The notes: generated from the letters alone by a model not told the origin. Numbered from the stretch's first letter, positions 27,430 to 37,256 are shown. The stretch is 64,000 nt of DNA from Lutibacter oricola (GCF_900106565.1 NZ_FNNJ01000001.1:930001-994000); one strand, 5' to 3'. Numbers and translations: made by a program.

Positions 27430-27900
27430 ATGAAAAAAATCATTTTTATTTTAACTCTTTCTGTACTAATGGCATCTTGCGGTTCTTCAAAAGTAGTTAG
27501 AAAATCTAAAAAAGTAATTAAAGGTAATTGGACATTAAACACAGTGGCGCTTCAGCAAAAAGGGAATTATAATATTAGTTTATTTAATGTGGCCGATAAA
27601 AGTTGTTTTGAAGGTAGTTCGTGGAAATTTATTCCAAATAATAATTCAGGTAACTATGCTTTTAATAACTCAAATTGCGACGCAAAACTTAGAAACTTCA
27701 TTTTTACAATAAAAGAAATAGACCCAGAAACCGGGTTGTATGATTTCTTATTGAAGCCAACAAATTCAAAAGGAAAAAGCGAAAATAACCAAGGGTTTAG
27801 ATTGCGATTATCTCAATTGTCAGATACTAATATGCAATGGCAATTAGCAGTTAATGTAAGTGGTAAAACAGAAATAATTAATATGAATTTTATAAAATAA
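27430..27900 (+). CDS. Lipocalin-like lipoprotein
   Basis: The 156-residue protein has a lipoprotein signal with lipobox LMASC, Cys17 being the predicted lipidated residue. The mature part contains KGNWTLNTVALQ and FEGSSWKFIPNNNSGNY, a pattern seen in Bacteroidetes lipocalin-like lipoproteins (single-domain beta-barrel). It is probably in the outer membrane or the periplasm. It is followed after seven bases by an OmpA-family lipoprotein gene, so an envelope role is likely, but the ligand is unknown. Confidence 0.72.
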   Translation: MKKIIFILTLSVLMASCGSSKVVRKSKKVIKGNWTLNTVALQQKGNYNISLFNVADKSCFEGSSWKFIPNNNSGNYAFNNSNCDAKLRNFIFTIKEIDPETGLYDFLLKPTNSKGKSENNQGFRLRLSQLSDTNMQWQLAVNVSGKTEIINMNFIK

Positions 27901-27907
27901 TATAGCA

Positions 27908-28615
27908 ATGAAAAATATAGTTAAAAAAATAGGGTTAGGATTATGTGCGTTACTTGTTGTAATTAATTTTACAAGTTGTAATGCAGTAAAAAATGCAAAT
28001 AACAAACAAAAAGGAGCTGTTATTGGTACTACAGCAGGTGCAGGAATTGGAGCTGTTTTAGGAAATAATTTAGGAAGAGGTGGAAAAGGAAAACTTGGAG
28101 GTTTAATTGGTGGCGTAGTTGGTGGAGCTGCAGGATTGCTTATTGGGAATAAAATGGATAAACAAGCGCAAAAAATTGAGGAAGAAATTCCAGGAGCTAC
28201 GGTGGATAGAATTGATGATGCAATTGTAATTACTTTTGATGATAATAGCGGTGTACATTTTGATTCTGGTATGTATGTAATTAATACAGATTCTAGAGAA
28301 AGCTTAAATAAATTAGCTCGTGTTTTAATTGAATATCCAAATACAAATATTTTAGTTGAGGGTCATACAGATAGTGCAGGTGCTGATAATTTAAATTTTG
28401 AATTATCTAAAAAAAGAGCATATGCAGTAACAAATTATTTTATTCATTCAAAAAAATTAAACTCAAGTAGGTTTACAACTAAATGGCACGGAGAAAATAA
28501 CCCAATTAGTGATAATTCCGTTGCAAGCGGAAGAGCAAAAAATAGACGTGTTAATGTTACTATTATTCCAGATGAAACTATGATTAACAATGCAAAATCT
28601 AGCACAAAAAACTAA
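27908..28615 (+). CDS. OmpA-family lipoprotein with glycine zipper
   Basis: The 235-residue protein has a lipoprotein signal ending at FTSCN, then a glycine-rich segment (about residues 40-80; GAGIGAVLGNNLGRGG) of the glycine-zipper type, and a C-terminal OmpA domain with the peptidoglycan-binding motif VEGHTDSAG, then LSKKRAYAVTNYF and GRAKNRRV. This is the YiaD-like layout: outer-membrane anchor plus cell-wall contact. It forms a likely operon with the lipocalin-like gene before it and the small lipoprotein after it. Confidence 0.88.
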   Translation: MKNIVKKIGLGLCALLVVINFTSCNAVKNANNKQKGAVIGTTAGAGIGAVLGNNLGRGGKGKLGGLIGGVVGGAAGLLIGNKMDKQAQKIEEEIPGATVDRIDDAIVITFDDNSGVHFDSGMYVINTDSRESLNKLARVLIEYPNTNILVEGHTDSAGADNLNFELSKKRAYAVTNYFIHSKKLNSSRFTTKWHGENNPISDNSVASGRAKNRRVNVTIIPDETMINNAKSSTKN

Positions 28616-28624
28616 TCAATTAAT

Positions 28625-28993
28625 ATGAATAAATTATTTTATAGCTTAATAATAGTTCTAACATTTTTATCATCTTGTAGTAGTGATGATAATGAGGAAG
28701 AGGTTACAACAGGTGATAGTAAAATTGTATTTAGTTCTTTTGAAAACATTAATTGTGGCGATATTACAGTGAGTTTAGAAGGTGTTGGTAATAAAATAAT
28801 ACCATCAACAGCTACTCCAATTGGATTAGATATTTGTAATGACACGCATATAAACTTAGCAAAATTCGATAACCTAGTAGCTGGCTCATATAATTATTCT
28901 GCAAGTTGTACTAGTTATACTTGGACAGGTGTTATAACTGTTGGTAATATGGGATGTAGCGGATTGTCGTTCACCGTTTTATCTGCAGATTAG
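28625..28993 (+). CDS. Small lipoprotein of unknown function
   Basis: This 122-residue protein has a clear lipoprotein signal (LTFLSSCSS, Cys18) followed by an acidic linker DDNEEE, a common surface-export feature in Bacteroidetes lipoproteins. Four Cys residues in the mature part (in FENINCGD, LDICND, SASCTSY and NMGCSG) could form two disulfides. I do not recognise the family. It is nine bases after the OmpA-like gene and is followed by a two-way terminator. Confidence 0.68.
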   Translation: MNKLFYSLIIVLTFLSSCSSDDNEEEVTTGDSKIVFSSFENINCGDITVSLEGVGNKIIPSTATPIGLDICNDTHINLAKFDNLVAGSYNYSASCTSYTWTGVITVGNMGCSGLSFTVLSAD

Positions 28994-28997
28994 ATAT

Positions 28998-29030
28998 AAA
29001 AAAAGGGAAGTTATTAACTTCCCTTTTTTT
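28998..29030. terminator. Bidirectional terminator
   Basis: AAAAAAAGGGAAGTT (28998-29012) and AACTTCCCTTTTTTT (29016-29030) are perfectly complementary with a three-base loop. The run of A's before and T's after allows it to end transcription from both converging genes. Confidence 0.9.
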
Positions 29031-29035
29031 ATGTT

Positions 29036-29497
29036 TTATTGTTGAGGTTTAGGTCTTTTAAAAATATATCTAGTTACAAATATACCTTTACCATCACCTT
29101 TACCAGCATCACTTTCTACAGCACTTGTTACAAAAGCTAAATCCCAACCTTCAGTAACCATTGTATTTATTTTTGAAGATAATAAAGCATCATTAGAAGC
29201 TACATTTTGAAAATTAATACCAGCAATACTATAAAAGTTTACCAATTTAGTTTCTTCAAACTGATCAATTTTTGCATCTTTTCTTTTAGATTTATTTTGT
29301 TTTTTATTGTCTTCTGTTCTTTTTGAAGTAAAATCTTGATAGTTTCTATTTTCATCAGAAGAAATAATTCTAGATCTACCAAGTCCCATTGGTACAATAG
29401 ATTCGATACTTGTAATTTGCTTGTACTCAAAAGTTTGAGCGTTTAATTCAATAATTGATGTAACAGTAATAGCTATTACTAATAAAAATTTTTTCAT
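29036..29497 (-). CDS. Secreted protein of unknown function
   Basis: The 153-residue protein has an N-terminal signal peptide (cleavage probably after ELNAQ, residue 21). It then has a basic, low-complexity stretch (residues about 60-80: EDNKKQNKSKRKDAK) and a C-terminal part with MVTEGWDLAFVTSAVE and FVTRYIFKRP. That end resembles small proteins of the DUF4177 type, in which a GW motif lies before the last strand. The function is unknown. It converges with the lipoprotein operon and is divergent from rsgA. Confidence 0.6.
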   Translation of the reverse strand: MKKFLLVIAITVTSIIELNAQTFEYKQITSIESIVPMGLGRSRIISSDENRNYQDFTSKRTEDNKKQNKSKRKDAKIDQFEETKLVNFYSIAGINFQNVASNDALLSSKINTMVTEGWDLAFVTSAVESDAGKGDGKGIFVTRYIFKRPKPQQ

Positions 29498-29553
29498 TTA
29501 AATTTTAATTTAATTGGGTTAAAAATGTTTTTTAAAGTAGTTGTATTTTAAAC

Positions 29554-29561
29554 TATCTTTG
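29554..29561 (+). promoter_or_regulatory. Possible -7 box upstream of rsgA
   Basis: TATCTTTG fits TAnnTTTG and lies 77 bases before the rsgA start codon, in the 140-base gap between divergent genes. No TTG at normal spacing was found. Confidence 0.3.
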
Positions 29562-29637
29562 TTAACTACTGTCGTTTGTAGTTAAGTCAAATGTACTGTT
29601 TTTAGTAAATAGAAAAAACATTTAAATAATAAATTAA

Positions 29638-30576
29638 GTGAAAGGAATTGTAACAAAATCAACAGGTAGTTGGTACACAGTTTTTTACAATGAAAAAGAA
29701 GTTGTAGAGTGTAGATTGAAGGGTAAATTTCGTATTAAAGGAATTAAAAGTACAAACCCTGTAGCAGTAGGTGATTTTGTTAGTTTCGAATTTGAAGAAG
29801 GAAAAGAAACAGGAGTTATAAATGAAATTTTAGATCGAAAAAATTATATCATTCGTAAATCTGTAAACTTATCTAAGCAAACGCACATTATTGCAGCAAA
29901 TATTGATATTGCTTTTTTAGTAGTAACTATAGATAATCCCCCAACATTTCCTGGGTTTATAGATCGTTTTTTAGCAACTGCAGAAGCTTATAGTATAAAA
30001 GCTGTATTATTATTTAATAAGTTAGATTCTTATAATGATGAGCAGTTAGAAAAACTAGCTATTTTAGATGATATTTATACCGAAATAGGTTATCAATGCT
30101 TAGCAATTTCGGCAACTAAAAATATTGGAATAGATGAGGTTCAAGAGTTAATGAAAGGAAAAACAACAATGTTTTCTGGACATTCAGGAGTAGGAAAATC
30201 AACATTAATAAATGCAATTGAACCAAATTTAAATTTAAAAACAGCACAAGTTTCTAAACAGCATAAACAAGGAATGCACACAACTACATTTGCTGAAATG
30301 TTTAAGTTAAGTTTTGGAGGTTTTATAATAGATACACCAGGTATAAAAGGTTTTGGCGTTGTAGATTTTGAACCAGAAGAAATAACTGATTATTTTCCTG
30401 AGTTTTTTAGATTGAAATCTAACTGTAAATTTGGAAATTGCAAACATATAAACGAACCAAAATGTGCTATAAAAGAAGCTGTTGAAAATGGTGAAATAGC
30501 TTACTCAAGATACAATAGCTATTTGCAAATAATTGAAGGAGATGAAGAACATTACAGAACAGATATTTATAGTTAA
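29638..30576 (+). CDS. rsgA: Ribosome small-subunit GTPase RsgA
   Basis: RsgA is a circularly permuted GTPase that helps mature the 30S subunit. The 312-residue protein begins with an OB-fold (GIVTKSTGSWYTVFY), then shows the permuted G-motif order: NKLD near residue 126 before the P-loop SGHSGVGKST near residue 181 and DTPG later. The C-terminal zinc motif is CKFGNCKHINEPKCAI. The start is GTG at 29638, which aligns with the family N-terminus. It is followed nine bases later by dtd. Confidence 0.95.
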   Translation: MKGIVTKSTGSWYTVFYNEKEVVECRLKGKFRIKGIKSTNPVAVGDFVSFEFEEGKETGVINEILDRKNYIIRKSVNLSKQTHIIAANIDIAFLVVTIDNPPTFPGFIDRFLATAEAYSIKAVLLFNKLDSYNDEQLEKLAILDDIYTEIGYQCLAISATKNIGIDEVQELMKGKTTMFSGHSGVGKSTLINAIEPNLNLKTAQVSKQHKQGMHTTTFAEMFKLSFGGFIIDTPGIKGFGVVDFEPEEITDYFPEFFRLKSNCKFGNCKHINEPKCAIKEAVENGEIAYSRYNSYLQIIEGDEEHYRTDIYS

Positions 30577-30585
30577 GCTTACCAA

Positions 30586-31035
30586 ATGAGAATTGTAATT
30601 CAAAGAGTTTCAGAGGCCTCTGTTACTATTAATCAAATTAAAGTTAGTGAAATTAAACAAGGAGTTTTAGTTCTTTTAGGAATTGAAGAAGCTGACGGAA
30701 TGGAGGATATTGAATGGTTGGTAAATAAAATTGTTAACCTTCGAATTTTTAATGATGATAACGGAGTTATGAATAACTCTTTGATAAACGTTAATGGAGA
30801 TGCTATTTTAGTAAGTCAGTTTACACTGCAAGCAAGTACCAAAAAGGGACACAGACCTTCATATATAAAGGCGGCTAAACCAGATATTGCAATACCTTTG
30901 TACGAGAAATTTATTAAAATTTTTGAACAAAAGTTAGGAAAACCAATTGGTACTGGAGAGTTTGGCGCAGATATGAAAGTTTCTTTAATTAATGATGGCC
31001 CTATTACAATATTAATAGACTCTAAAAACAGATAA
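30586..31035 (+). CDS. dtd: D-aminoacyl-tRNA deacylase
   Basis: Dtd removes D-amino acids from mischarged tRNA. The 149-residue length is standard. The two active-site motifs of the family are visible: SQFTLQAST near residue 80 and the Gly-cisPro loop region in NDGPITILIDS near the C-terminus. MRIVIQRVSEASVTI is the usual N-terminus. It forms a two-gene unit with rsgA. Confidence 0.96.
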   Translation: MRIVIQRVSEASVTINQIKVSEIKQGVLVLLGIEEADGMEDIEWLVNKIVNLRIFNDDNGVMNNSLINVNGDAILVSQFTLQASTKKGHRPSYIKAAKPDIAIPLYEKFIKIFEQKLGKPIGTGEFGADMKVSLINDGPITILIDSKNR

Positions 31036-31112
31036 ATAACTGTTTTTTAAAAAATGATTTTAATCATATGAAGCTTTTTTATTTTTTATTATTTTAGTAA
31101 AAAATAAACGCT

Positions 31113-33023
31113 ATGAAGCCCCTTAAAATAATTACCTTGCAATTTCTATTGCTTGTTACTTCTATTGTATACGCACAAGATATTAGTTTTAATACATTTA
31201 CAATTTCTGAAGATTTAAAAAAAGATGCTAATTCAATAATTAGAAGCGAAAGTTTGTTTGTAAATATTAAATCGCAAACTTCTATGACTTTGAATGTAAA
31301 ACGAGCAGTAACTGTTTTAAATAATCAAGGAGATAAGTTTAGGTACGTTGTTGTTAATTACGACAAAAACACTAAAATAACTAAATTAAAAACTACAATT
31401 TATAACGCTTTTGGAGGTGTTTTAAAAAAAGTAAAATCTAAAGAGTTTAAAGATATAAGCAATTATGATGGTTTTTCTTTATATTCAGACAATAGATTAA
31501 AGTACTTCGAGTATATACCAATTCAGTATCCTTATACTATTTATTACGAGTACGAAATAGCAACAGTTAATACAGGTTTTATTCCTACTTGGACACCTTT
31601 CGATCGTTTTGAAACTTCAGTAGAAAAAAGTGAATATAAAGTCGTTTCTCAAAACGATATGAAACTTAGAACTAAAGAATTTAATTTTGAAGGCTATAAC
31701 ATTTCAAAAACAGTAAATGATTATGCTATTAATTACAGTTTAACTAACCAACCTAGTATAAAACACGAAACGTTAAGTCCGGGAATAAATACATATACTC
31801 CAAAGTTAATGGTAGGGCTTTATAAGTTTTGTTTGGAAGGAATTAAGGGAGAAGCCGAAAATTGGGAAGAGTTTGGTAAATGGAGATACGATTTTTTAAA
31901 AAATGGAAACGATATTGTAGATGAAGGCATAAAAGCTAGAGTTGAAGGTTTAGTTGCTGGTGTTGATGATAATTTAGAAAAAGCAAGAATTATTTATGAT
32001 TATGTACAAGGAAAAACTAGGTATATAAGTGTTCAAGAAGGAATTGGAGGTTGGAAACCTGCAAATGCAAATACTGTAGATCAGTTAGGTTATGGAGACT
32101 GTAAAGGGTTAACAAATTACACAAAAGCATTGCTAGATGCTGTTGGCGTAGAATCTTATTATTCAGTTATTTGGGCAGGGAAAACTAAAAAAAGTGTAGA
32201 TAAAGATTTCTTTTCTATGCAAGGAAATCATATTATTTTAAACCTGCCAACCGATAAAGAAGATATTTGGTTAGAATGTACATCGCAAGATGTTGCTTTT
32301 GGTGAATTAGGAGACTTTACCGATGATAGAGATGTTTTGGTTATTACACCAAAAGGTGGAGTTATAAAACATACTAAAAAGTACAAACCATTAGAAAGCC
32401 AACAAACTACTGTTGGTAATTATAAAATTAACGATAATGGATCTATAGAAGCTAAGGTTGAAATTTCTAGCAAAGGAATTCAATACGACGATCATTTGGG
32501 CTGGTTTTTAGGTAAAACTCAAAAAGATTTAGACATAGAGTTTAAAGATTATTTTTCTCATATTAACAATATAGAGTTTTCGAAAATTGATATTTCTAAT
32601 AATAAAAAGAAAGCTGTTTTTGAAGAGAATTTAGAGTTTAAAGCTCAAGATTATGCTTCAAAAAGTGGAGATCAAATGTTTATTCCTTTAAATGCATTTA
32701 CCAACAGTACATATGTACCTAAGCGAGTAAGAAATAGAAAGTTGCCATTTAAAATTTCGAGAGGCTATTTTGATGTTGATATGGTGGATGTGCAATTGCC
32801 AAGAGGTTTTAAAGTTGAATACATTCCTAGTTCTATTGAATTGGAATCAGATTTTGGTGTATATAAAATAGAAGTCGAAAAAGTAAATGAGTTAGAATAT
32901 AAGTATTCAAGAAAGTTAACAATTTACGATGGCGAATATACTAAAGATCAGTTTGATGCTTATAGAGATTTTAGAAAGAAAATTAGAAAATACGATAACA
33001 GAAAAATAATAATTACTAAATAA
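31113..33023 (+). CDS. DUF3857/transglutaminase-like secreted protein, catalytic residues kept
   Basis: The 636-residue protein has a signal peptide (ending near IVYAQ), an N-terminal DUF3857 domain (about residues 40-230), a transglutaminase-like core (about 275-420) and a C-terminal beta-rich domain. The core keeps the catalytic Cys330 (YGDCKGL) and His373 (GNHII), followed by a plausible Asp/Glu in IWLECTS. The family is widespread in Bacteroidetes, periplasmic or outer-membrane associated and of unknown substrate. Two related genes follow directly, forming a three-gene array. Confidence 0.82.
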   Translation: MKPLKIITLQFLLLVTSIVYAQDISFNTFTISEDLKKDANSIIRSESLFVNIKSQTSMTLNVKRAVTVLNNQGDKFRYVVVNYDKNTKITKLKTTIYNAFGGVLKKVKSKEFKDISNYDGFSLYSDNRLKYFEYIPIQYPYTIYYEYEIATVNTGFIPTWTPFDRFETSVEKSEYKVVSQNDMKLRTKEFNFEGYNISKTVNDYAINYSLTNQPSIKHETLSPGINTYTPKLMVGLYKFCLEGIKGEAENWEEFGKWRYDFLKNGNDIVDEGIKARVEGLVAGVDDNLEKARIIYDYVQGKTRYISVQEGIGGWKPANANTVDQLGYGDCKGLTNYTKALLDAVGVESYYSVIWAGKTKKSVDKDFFSMQGNHIILNLPTDKEDIWLECTSQDVAFGELGDFTDDRDVLVITPKGGVIKHTKKYKPLESQQTTVGNYKINDNGSIEAKVEISSKGIQYDDHLGWFLGKTQKDLDIEFKDYFSHINNIEFSKIDISNNKKKAVFEENLEFKAQDYASKSGDQMFIPLNAFTNSTYVPKRVRNRKLPFKISRGYFDVDMVDVQLPRGFKVEYIPSSIELESDFGVYKIEVEKVNELEYKYSRKLTIYDGEYTKDQFDAYRDFRKKIRKYDNRKIIITK

Positions 33024-33029
33024 TAAAAT

Positions 33030-35045
33030 ATGAAAAAGATTTTAGTTATAATTTTTATAGGGTTTCTAACAACCTCAATTTCAGCTCAAGATTATAAATT
33101 TGGAAAAGTTTCTAAAGCTGAATTGGAAGAAAAAGTATACGCTTTAGATTCGTCAGCTAATGCGGTAGTATTGTATAAAAGCAGAAAAACTTCATTTAAT
33201 TATGTACAAGGTGAAGGATTTCAGCAAAAAACAGAAATACATGAACGCATTAAAATTTATAATAAAGAAGGTTATAGATGGGCAACTAAATTAATAAAGT
33301 ATTATGTACCAGATACTGGCGATAAAGAGAATGTTTCTAAGCTTTCGGCAAAAACATATGTATTAGAAAATGGTAAAGTAAAAGGGTATAAGGTTCAAAA
33401 AAATCAAATTTTTACTGAGAAAAATAATAAGTATTGGTCTCAAAAAAAAATTACAATGCCAAACTTATCTGATGGTTGCGTAATAGAATGGAAATATGAA
33501 ATTAACTCACCATATAAAGGTATAAGTAAAGTAGAACTACAATATGCTATACCTATTAAAAAGGTAGTTTGTAGAATTTCTATGCCAGAGTACTTTAAGT
33601 ATAATGAAAAGCAGTTGGGTTATTTAGATATAAATAAAATAGATGGTTATGAGAATGATGAAATAAATTTACAGTATAAATCGAGGTCTCAAAATGGCGC
33701 TTGGGATCCTGTAAAAACTAATTATTCTACAGAAACGGTTAGGTTAACAAATAAAATTTCTAAAATTGATATGGAAAACATTCCAGCTATTTTAGAAGAA
33801 GATTATGTAGATAATATAGCTAATTATAAATCAGCTATACATTACGAATTATCAAGTGTACAATACCCAAACGATCCAATTAAATTATATTCTACTTCTT
33901 GGGAAGCTGTAGCAAAAACTCTATATAAAGAAAGTGATTTTGGAGGAGAAATAGAAAAACGTAATTATTTTAAAGAAGATTTAACAGCTTTAATTAAGGG
34001 AGAAACGGATGAAACAAAAAAGGCTTTGTTAATTTTTGAGTATGTAAAACAAAAAGTAAAATGGAATAAATACTACGGTATAACTACGGATGAAGGTGTA
34101 AAACAAGCGTATAAAAAAGGAACAGGAAATATTGCAGATATTAATTTAATACTAACAGCTATGTTGCAAGAAGCTGGTTTAAAAGCGTATCCTGTTGTTT
34201 CGAGTACTCGTAATCATGGAATTCCAATTTTTCCAACATTAAGTGGTTTAAATTATGTATTAGCTTCAGTTAAAATTAATGAAAAGGTAATATTATTGGA
34301 TGCAAGTGTTAAAAATTCGAAGCCAAATATATTACCAAAAAGGGCAATAAATTGGAACGGACTTCTTGTTGGGTCAAAAGGTAATTTTGACCAAGTTTCA
34401 CTGTCTAATTCTCAAAAAGCAGGGGTTAATTCAACCATATTAGCTACATTAGATAACGAAGGTGAAATTAATGGAATGTGTAGAACAAAATATTCTAATT
34501 ATTTTGAAATGCGTTATAGAGATGTTTATGGAGATTTAAATGAAGAAGAATTATTGTCAAAAATAGAAGAGGCTAATAACAATATTGAAATTGAAGAAAT
34601 TAAAATTCAAAACAAAAAGGAGATATACAAGCCGCTTTCTGAAATGTTTTCATTTACTTCAGAAGATTTAGTAACAACTTCTAATGATAAGATTTTTGTA
34701 AAACCAATGTTGTTTAATTGTATAACCGAAAATAAGTTTAAACTAAAAAGTAGAGATTATCCGGTTGACTTTACCACTAAATCATCTAAAAGGTACTCAA
34801 CAAGTATTACAATACCTGAAGGATATGAAGTGGAATCTTTACCTGAAAATATTGCAATAGGTTTGCCAGATAATTATGGTATTTATAGATTTAAAGTGGT
34901 TAAAGAAGGTAATAAAATTAATACAATTTCAGATTTATCTATTAATACAGTAATCTATCCAGCTAGATATTATCAAGAGTTAAAAGAGTTTTACAAATTA
35001 ATTGTTAAAAAGAATGCAGAACAGGTGGTTTTAAAGAAAGTTTAA
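33030..35045 (+). CDS. DUF3857 protein with degenerate transglutaminase core (copy A)
   Basis: This 671-residue protein has a signal peptide (ending near SISAQ), a DUF3857 domain and a transglutaminase-like core. The catalytic Cys position is Ile368 (GTGNIADIN) and the His position is Tyr409 (LNYVLA), while the later Asp (LLDAS) is kept, so it should not be an active peptidase or transglutaminase. It is highly similar along its length to the gene at 35193, evidently a recent tandem duplicate, and more distantly related to the gene at 31113. A binding or scaffolding role is possible; the function is unknown. Confidence 0.8.
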   Translation: MKKILVIIFIGFLTTSISAQDYKFGKVSKAELEEKVYALDSSANAVVLYKSRKTSFNYVQGEGFQQKTEIHERIKIYNKEGYRWATKLIKYYVPDTGDKENVSKLSAKTYVLENGKVKGYKVQKNQIFTEKNNKYWSQKKITMPNLSDGCVIEWKYEINSPYKGISKVELQYAIPIKKVVCRISMPEYFKYNEKQLGYLDINKIDGYENDEINLQYKSRSQNGAWDPVKTNYSTETVRLTNKISKIDMENIPAILEEDYVDNIANYKSAIHYELSSVQYPNDPIKLYSTSWEAVAKTLYKESDFGGEIEKRNYFKEDLTALIKGETDETKKALLIFEYVKQKVKWNKYYGITTDEGVKQAYKKGTGNIADINLILTAMLQEAGLKAYPVVSSTRNHGIPIFPTLSGLNYVLASVKINEKVILLDASVKNSKPNILPKRAINWNGLLVGSKGNFDQVSLSNSQKAGVNSTILATLDNEGEINGMCRTKYSNYFEMRYRDVYGDLNEEELLSKIEEANNNIEIEEIKIQNKKEIYKPLSEMFSFTSEDLVTTSNDKIFVKPMLFNCITENKFKLKSRDYPVDFTTKSSKRYSTSITIPEGYEVESLPENIAIGLPDNYGIYRFKVVKEGNKINTISDLSINTVIYPARYYQELKEFYKLIVKKNAEQVVLKKV

Positions 35046-35192
35046 AAAACAAGTATAAACTTACTTTTTGGCTGATTTAAAAGTTATTGTAATGATGGTT
35101 AGTTAACTATTTAAATAGACTTAAAAAAAGATAAAAACAATAAAACTCTTTTCAATAAAGAGTGAAAAAAAAATGTGAAAAAGTAATTAAAT

Positions 35193-37211
35193 ATGAAAAA
35201 GATTTTAGTTTTAATTTTTATTGGTTTGCTAACAACTTCAATGTTAGCACAAGATTATAAATTTGGAAAAGTTTCTAAAGCTGAATTAGAAGAAAAAGTA
35301 TATCCGTTAGATTCTTCTGCCAATGCAGTAGTATTGTATAAAAGTAGAAGAACATCATTTAATTATTTGCAAGGAGAAGGGTTTCAACAAAAAACAGAAA
35401 TACATGAACGTATAAAAATTTATAATAAGGAAGGTTATAAATGGGCAACTAAATTAATAAAATACTATTCACCAGATTCTGGAGAAAAGGAAAATGTTTC
35501 TAAACTAATAGCAAAAACATATGTTTTAGAAAACGGTAAAATAAAAGAGTATAAAATTCAAAAAAATCAAATTTTTACTGAGAAAAAGAATAAGTATTGG
35601 GCTCAAAAAAAGATTACTATGCCAAACTTATCGGATGGATGTATAATTGAATGGAAATATGATATTAATTCGCCATACAGAGGAATAAGTAAAGTGGAAT
35701 TACAATATGCTATACCAATTAAAAAGGTGGTTTGTAGAATATCTATACCAGAATACTTTAAGTATAATGTAAAGCACTTGGGTTATTTAGAAATAAATAA
35801 AAAAGATAGTTATCAGAACGATGAAATTACATTAGTTCATAAAGTACGTACTGGACAAGTGGGGTATAATCACACTTCTAGAGAGAATAATTCAACTGAA
35901 ACGGTTCGGTTAATTAATGAAGTTTCAGAAATTGACATGGAAAATGTACCTGCTATTTTAGAAGAAGATTATGTAGATAATATTAACAATTATAAGACTG
36001 CTATACATTACGAGCTAGCAAGTGTTAAATTTCCAAATGACAAGCTTAAATCATATTCTACATCATGGGAGGCAGTAGCTAAAACTCTGTATAAAGAGAG
36101 TGATTTTGGTGGAGAGATAGAAAAGCGAAATTATTTTAAAAATGATTTAGAAGATTTAGTTAAAGGAGAAACAGACGAAACAAAAAAAGCCTTGTTAATT
36201 TTCGAGTTTGTAAAGCAAAAGGTTAAATGGAATAACTATTTTGGATTAACTACCGATGAAGGAGTAAAACAAGCTTATAAAAAAGGAACAGGAAATATAG
36301 CAGATATTAATTTAATGCTTACCGCTATGTTACAAGAAGCTGGTTTAAATGCTTACCCAGTTGTTTCGAGTACGCGAAATCATGGAATTCCAATTTTCCC
36401 AACACTAAGTGGTTTAAATTATGTGTTAGCTTCAGCAAAAATAAATGGAGAAGTAGTATTGTTTGATGCAAGTGAAAAAAATTCTAAACCAAATATTTTA
36501 CCTCAAAGAGTAATTAATTGGAATGGACTTCTAGTTGGTGCTAAAGGTAATTTTGATCAAGTTTCACTATTGAATACTCAGAAGGCAGGAGTAAATTCAA
36601 CCATATCAGCTAAACTTGATGCTGATGGAGAAATAAATGGAATGTGTAGAACTAAGTATACTAATTATTATGAAATGCTTTACAGAGATGTATATGGAAG
36701 TTTAAATGAAGAAGATTTGTTGTTTAAACTAGAAGAAGCAAATGACAATATTGAGATTGAAAAAATTAAAGTGCAAAATAAAAAAGAGATATATAAACCT
36801 CTTTCAGAAATGTTCTCATTTACTTCGGAAGATTTAGTTACCACTTCAAACAATAAGATTTTTGTAAAACCAATGTTGTTTAATTGTATAACGGAAAACA
36901 AGTTTAAATTGAAAAGTAGAGATTATCCAGTAGATTTTACCACTAAATCATCTAAAAGATACTCAACAAGTATTACAATACCCGAAGGTTATGAAGTAGA
37001 ATCTTTACCAGAAAATATTGGAATAGGTTTACCAGAAAATTATGGTGTATATAAGTTTCAAGTAGTTAAGGTAGGTAATAAAATAAATACAATTTCAGAT
37101 TTGTCTATTAATACAGTAATTTATCCAGCTAAATATTATCAAGAGTTAAAAGAGTTTTACAAATTAATTGTTAAAAAGAATGCAGAACAGGTAGTTTTAA
37201 AGAAAGTTTAA
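35193..37211 (+). CDS. DUF3857 protein with degenerate transglutaminase core (copy B)
   Basis: This is the second copy of the tandem pair, 672 residues, with the same domain order. The signal peptide ends near SMLAQ. The catalytic Cys is replaced by Ile369 and the His by Tyr410, as in copy A. The most divergent stretch is near residues 215-235, where copy A reads RSQNGAWDPVKTN and copy B VRTGQVGYNHTSREN; the final 50 residues are almost identical. A 147-base gap separates it from copy A, so it may have its own promoter. No function can be assigned. Confidence 0.8.
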   Translation: MKKILVLIFIGLLTTSMLAQDYKFGKVSKAELEEKVYPLDSSANAVVLYKSRRTSFNYLQGEGFQQKTEIHERIKIYNKEGYKWATKLIKYYSPDSGEKENVSKLIAKTYVLENGKIKEYKIQKNQIFTEKKNKYWAQKKITMPNLSDGCIIEWKYDINSPYRGISKVELQYAIPIKKVVCRISIPEYFKYNVKHLGYLEINKKDSYQNDEITLVHKVRTGQVGYNHTSRENNSTETVRLINEVSEIDMENVPAILEEDYVDNINNYKTAIHYELASVKFPNDKLKSYSTSWEAVAKTLYKESDFGGEIEKRNYFKNDLEDLVKGETDETKKALLIFEFVKQKVKWNNYFGLTTDEGVKQAYKKGTGNIADINLMLTAMLQEAGLNAYPVVSSTRNHGIPIFPTLSGLNYVLASAKINGEVVLFDASEKNSKPNILPQRVINWNGLLVGAKGNFDQVSLLNTQKAGVNSTISAKLDADGEINGMCRTKYTNYYEMLYRDVYGSLNEEDLLFKLEEANDNIEIEKIKVQNKKEIYKPLSEMFSFTSEDLVTTSNNKIFVKPMLFNCITENKFKLKSRDYPVDFTTKSSKRYSTSITIPEGYEVESLPENIGIGLPENYGVYKFQVVKVGNKINTISDLSINTVIYPAKYYQELKEFYKLIVKKNAEQVVLKKV

Positions 37212-37256
37212 AAACAATTTAGTATACTTGCATTAATTATAATCAATCTAAATAAT

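Noticed and set aside
31036-31112. Short hairpin ATGAT/ATCAT followed by a T-rich run after dtd, as a terminator
   Set aside because: The stem is only five AT-rich pairs and too weak to support.
35130-35192. ACTCTTT/AAAGAGT hairpin before the second DUF3857 copy as a terminator or attenuator
   Set aside because: It has seven weak pairs and is followed by A's rather than T's on the coding strand; no leader peptide is seen.
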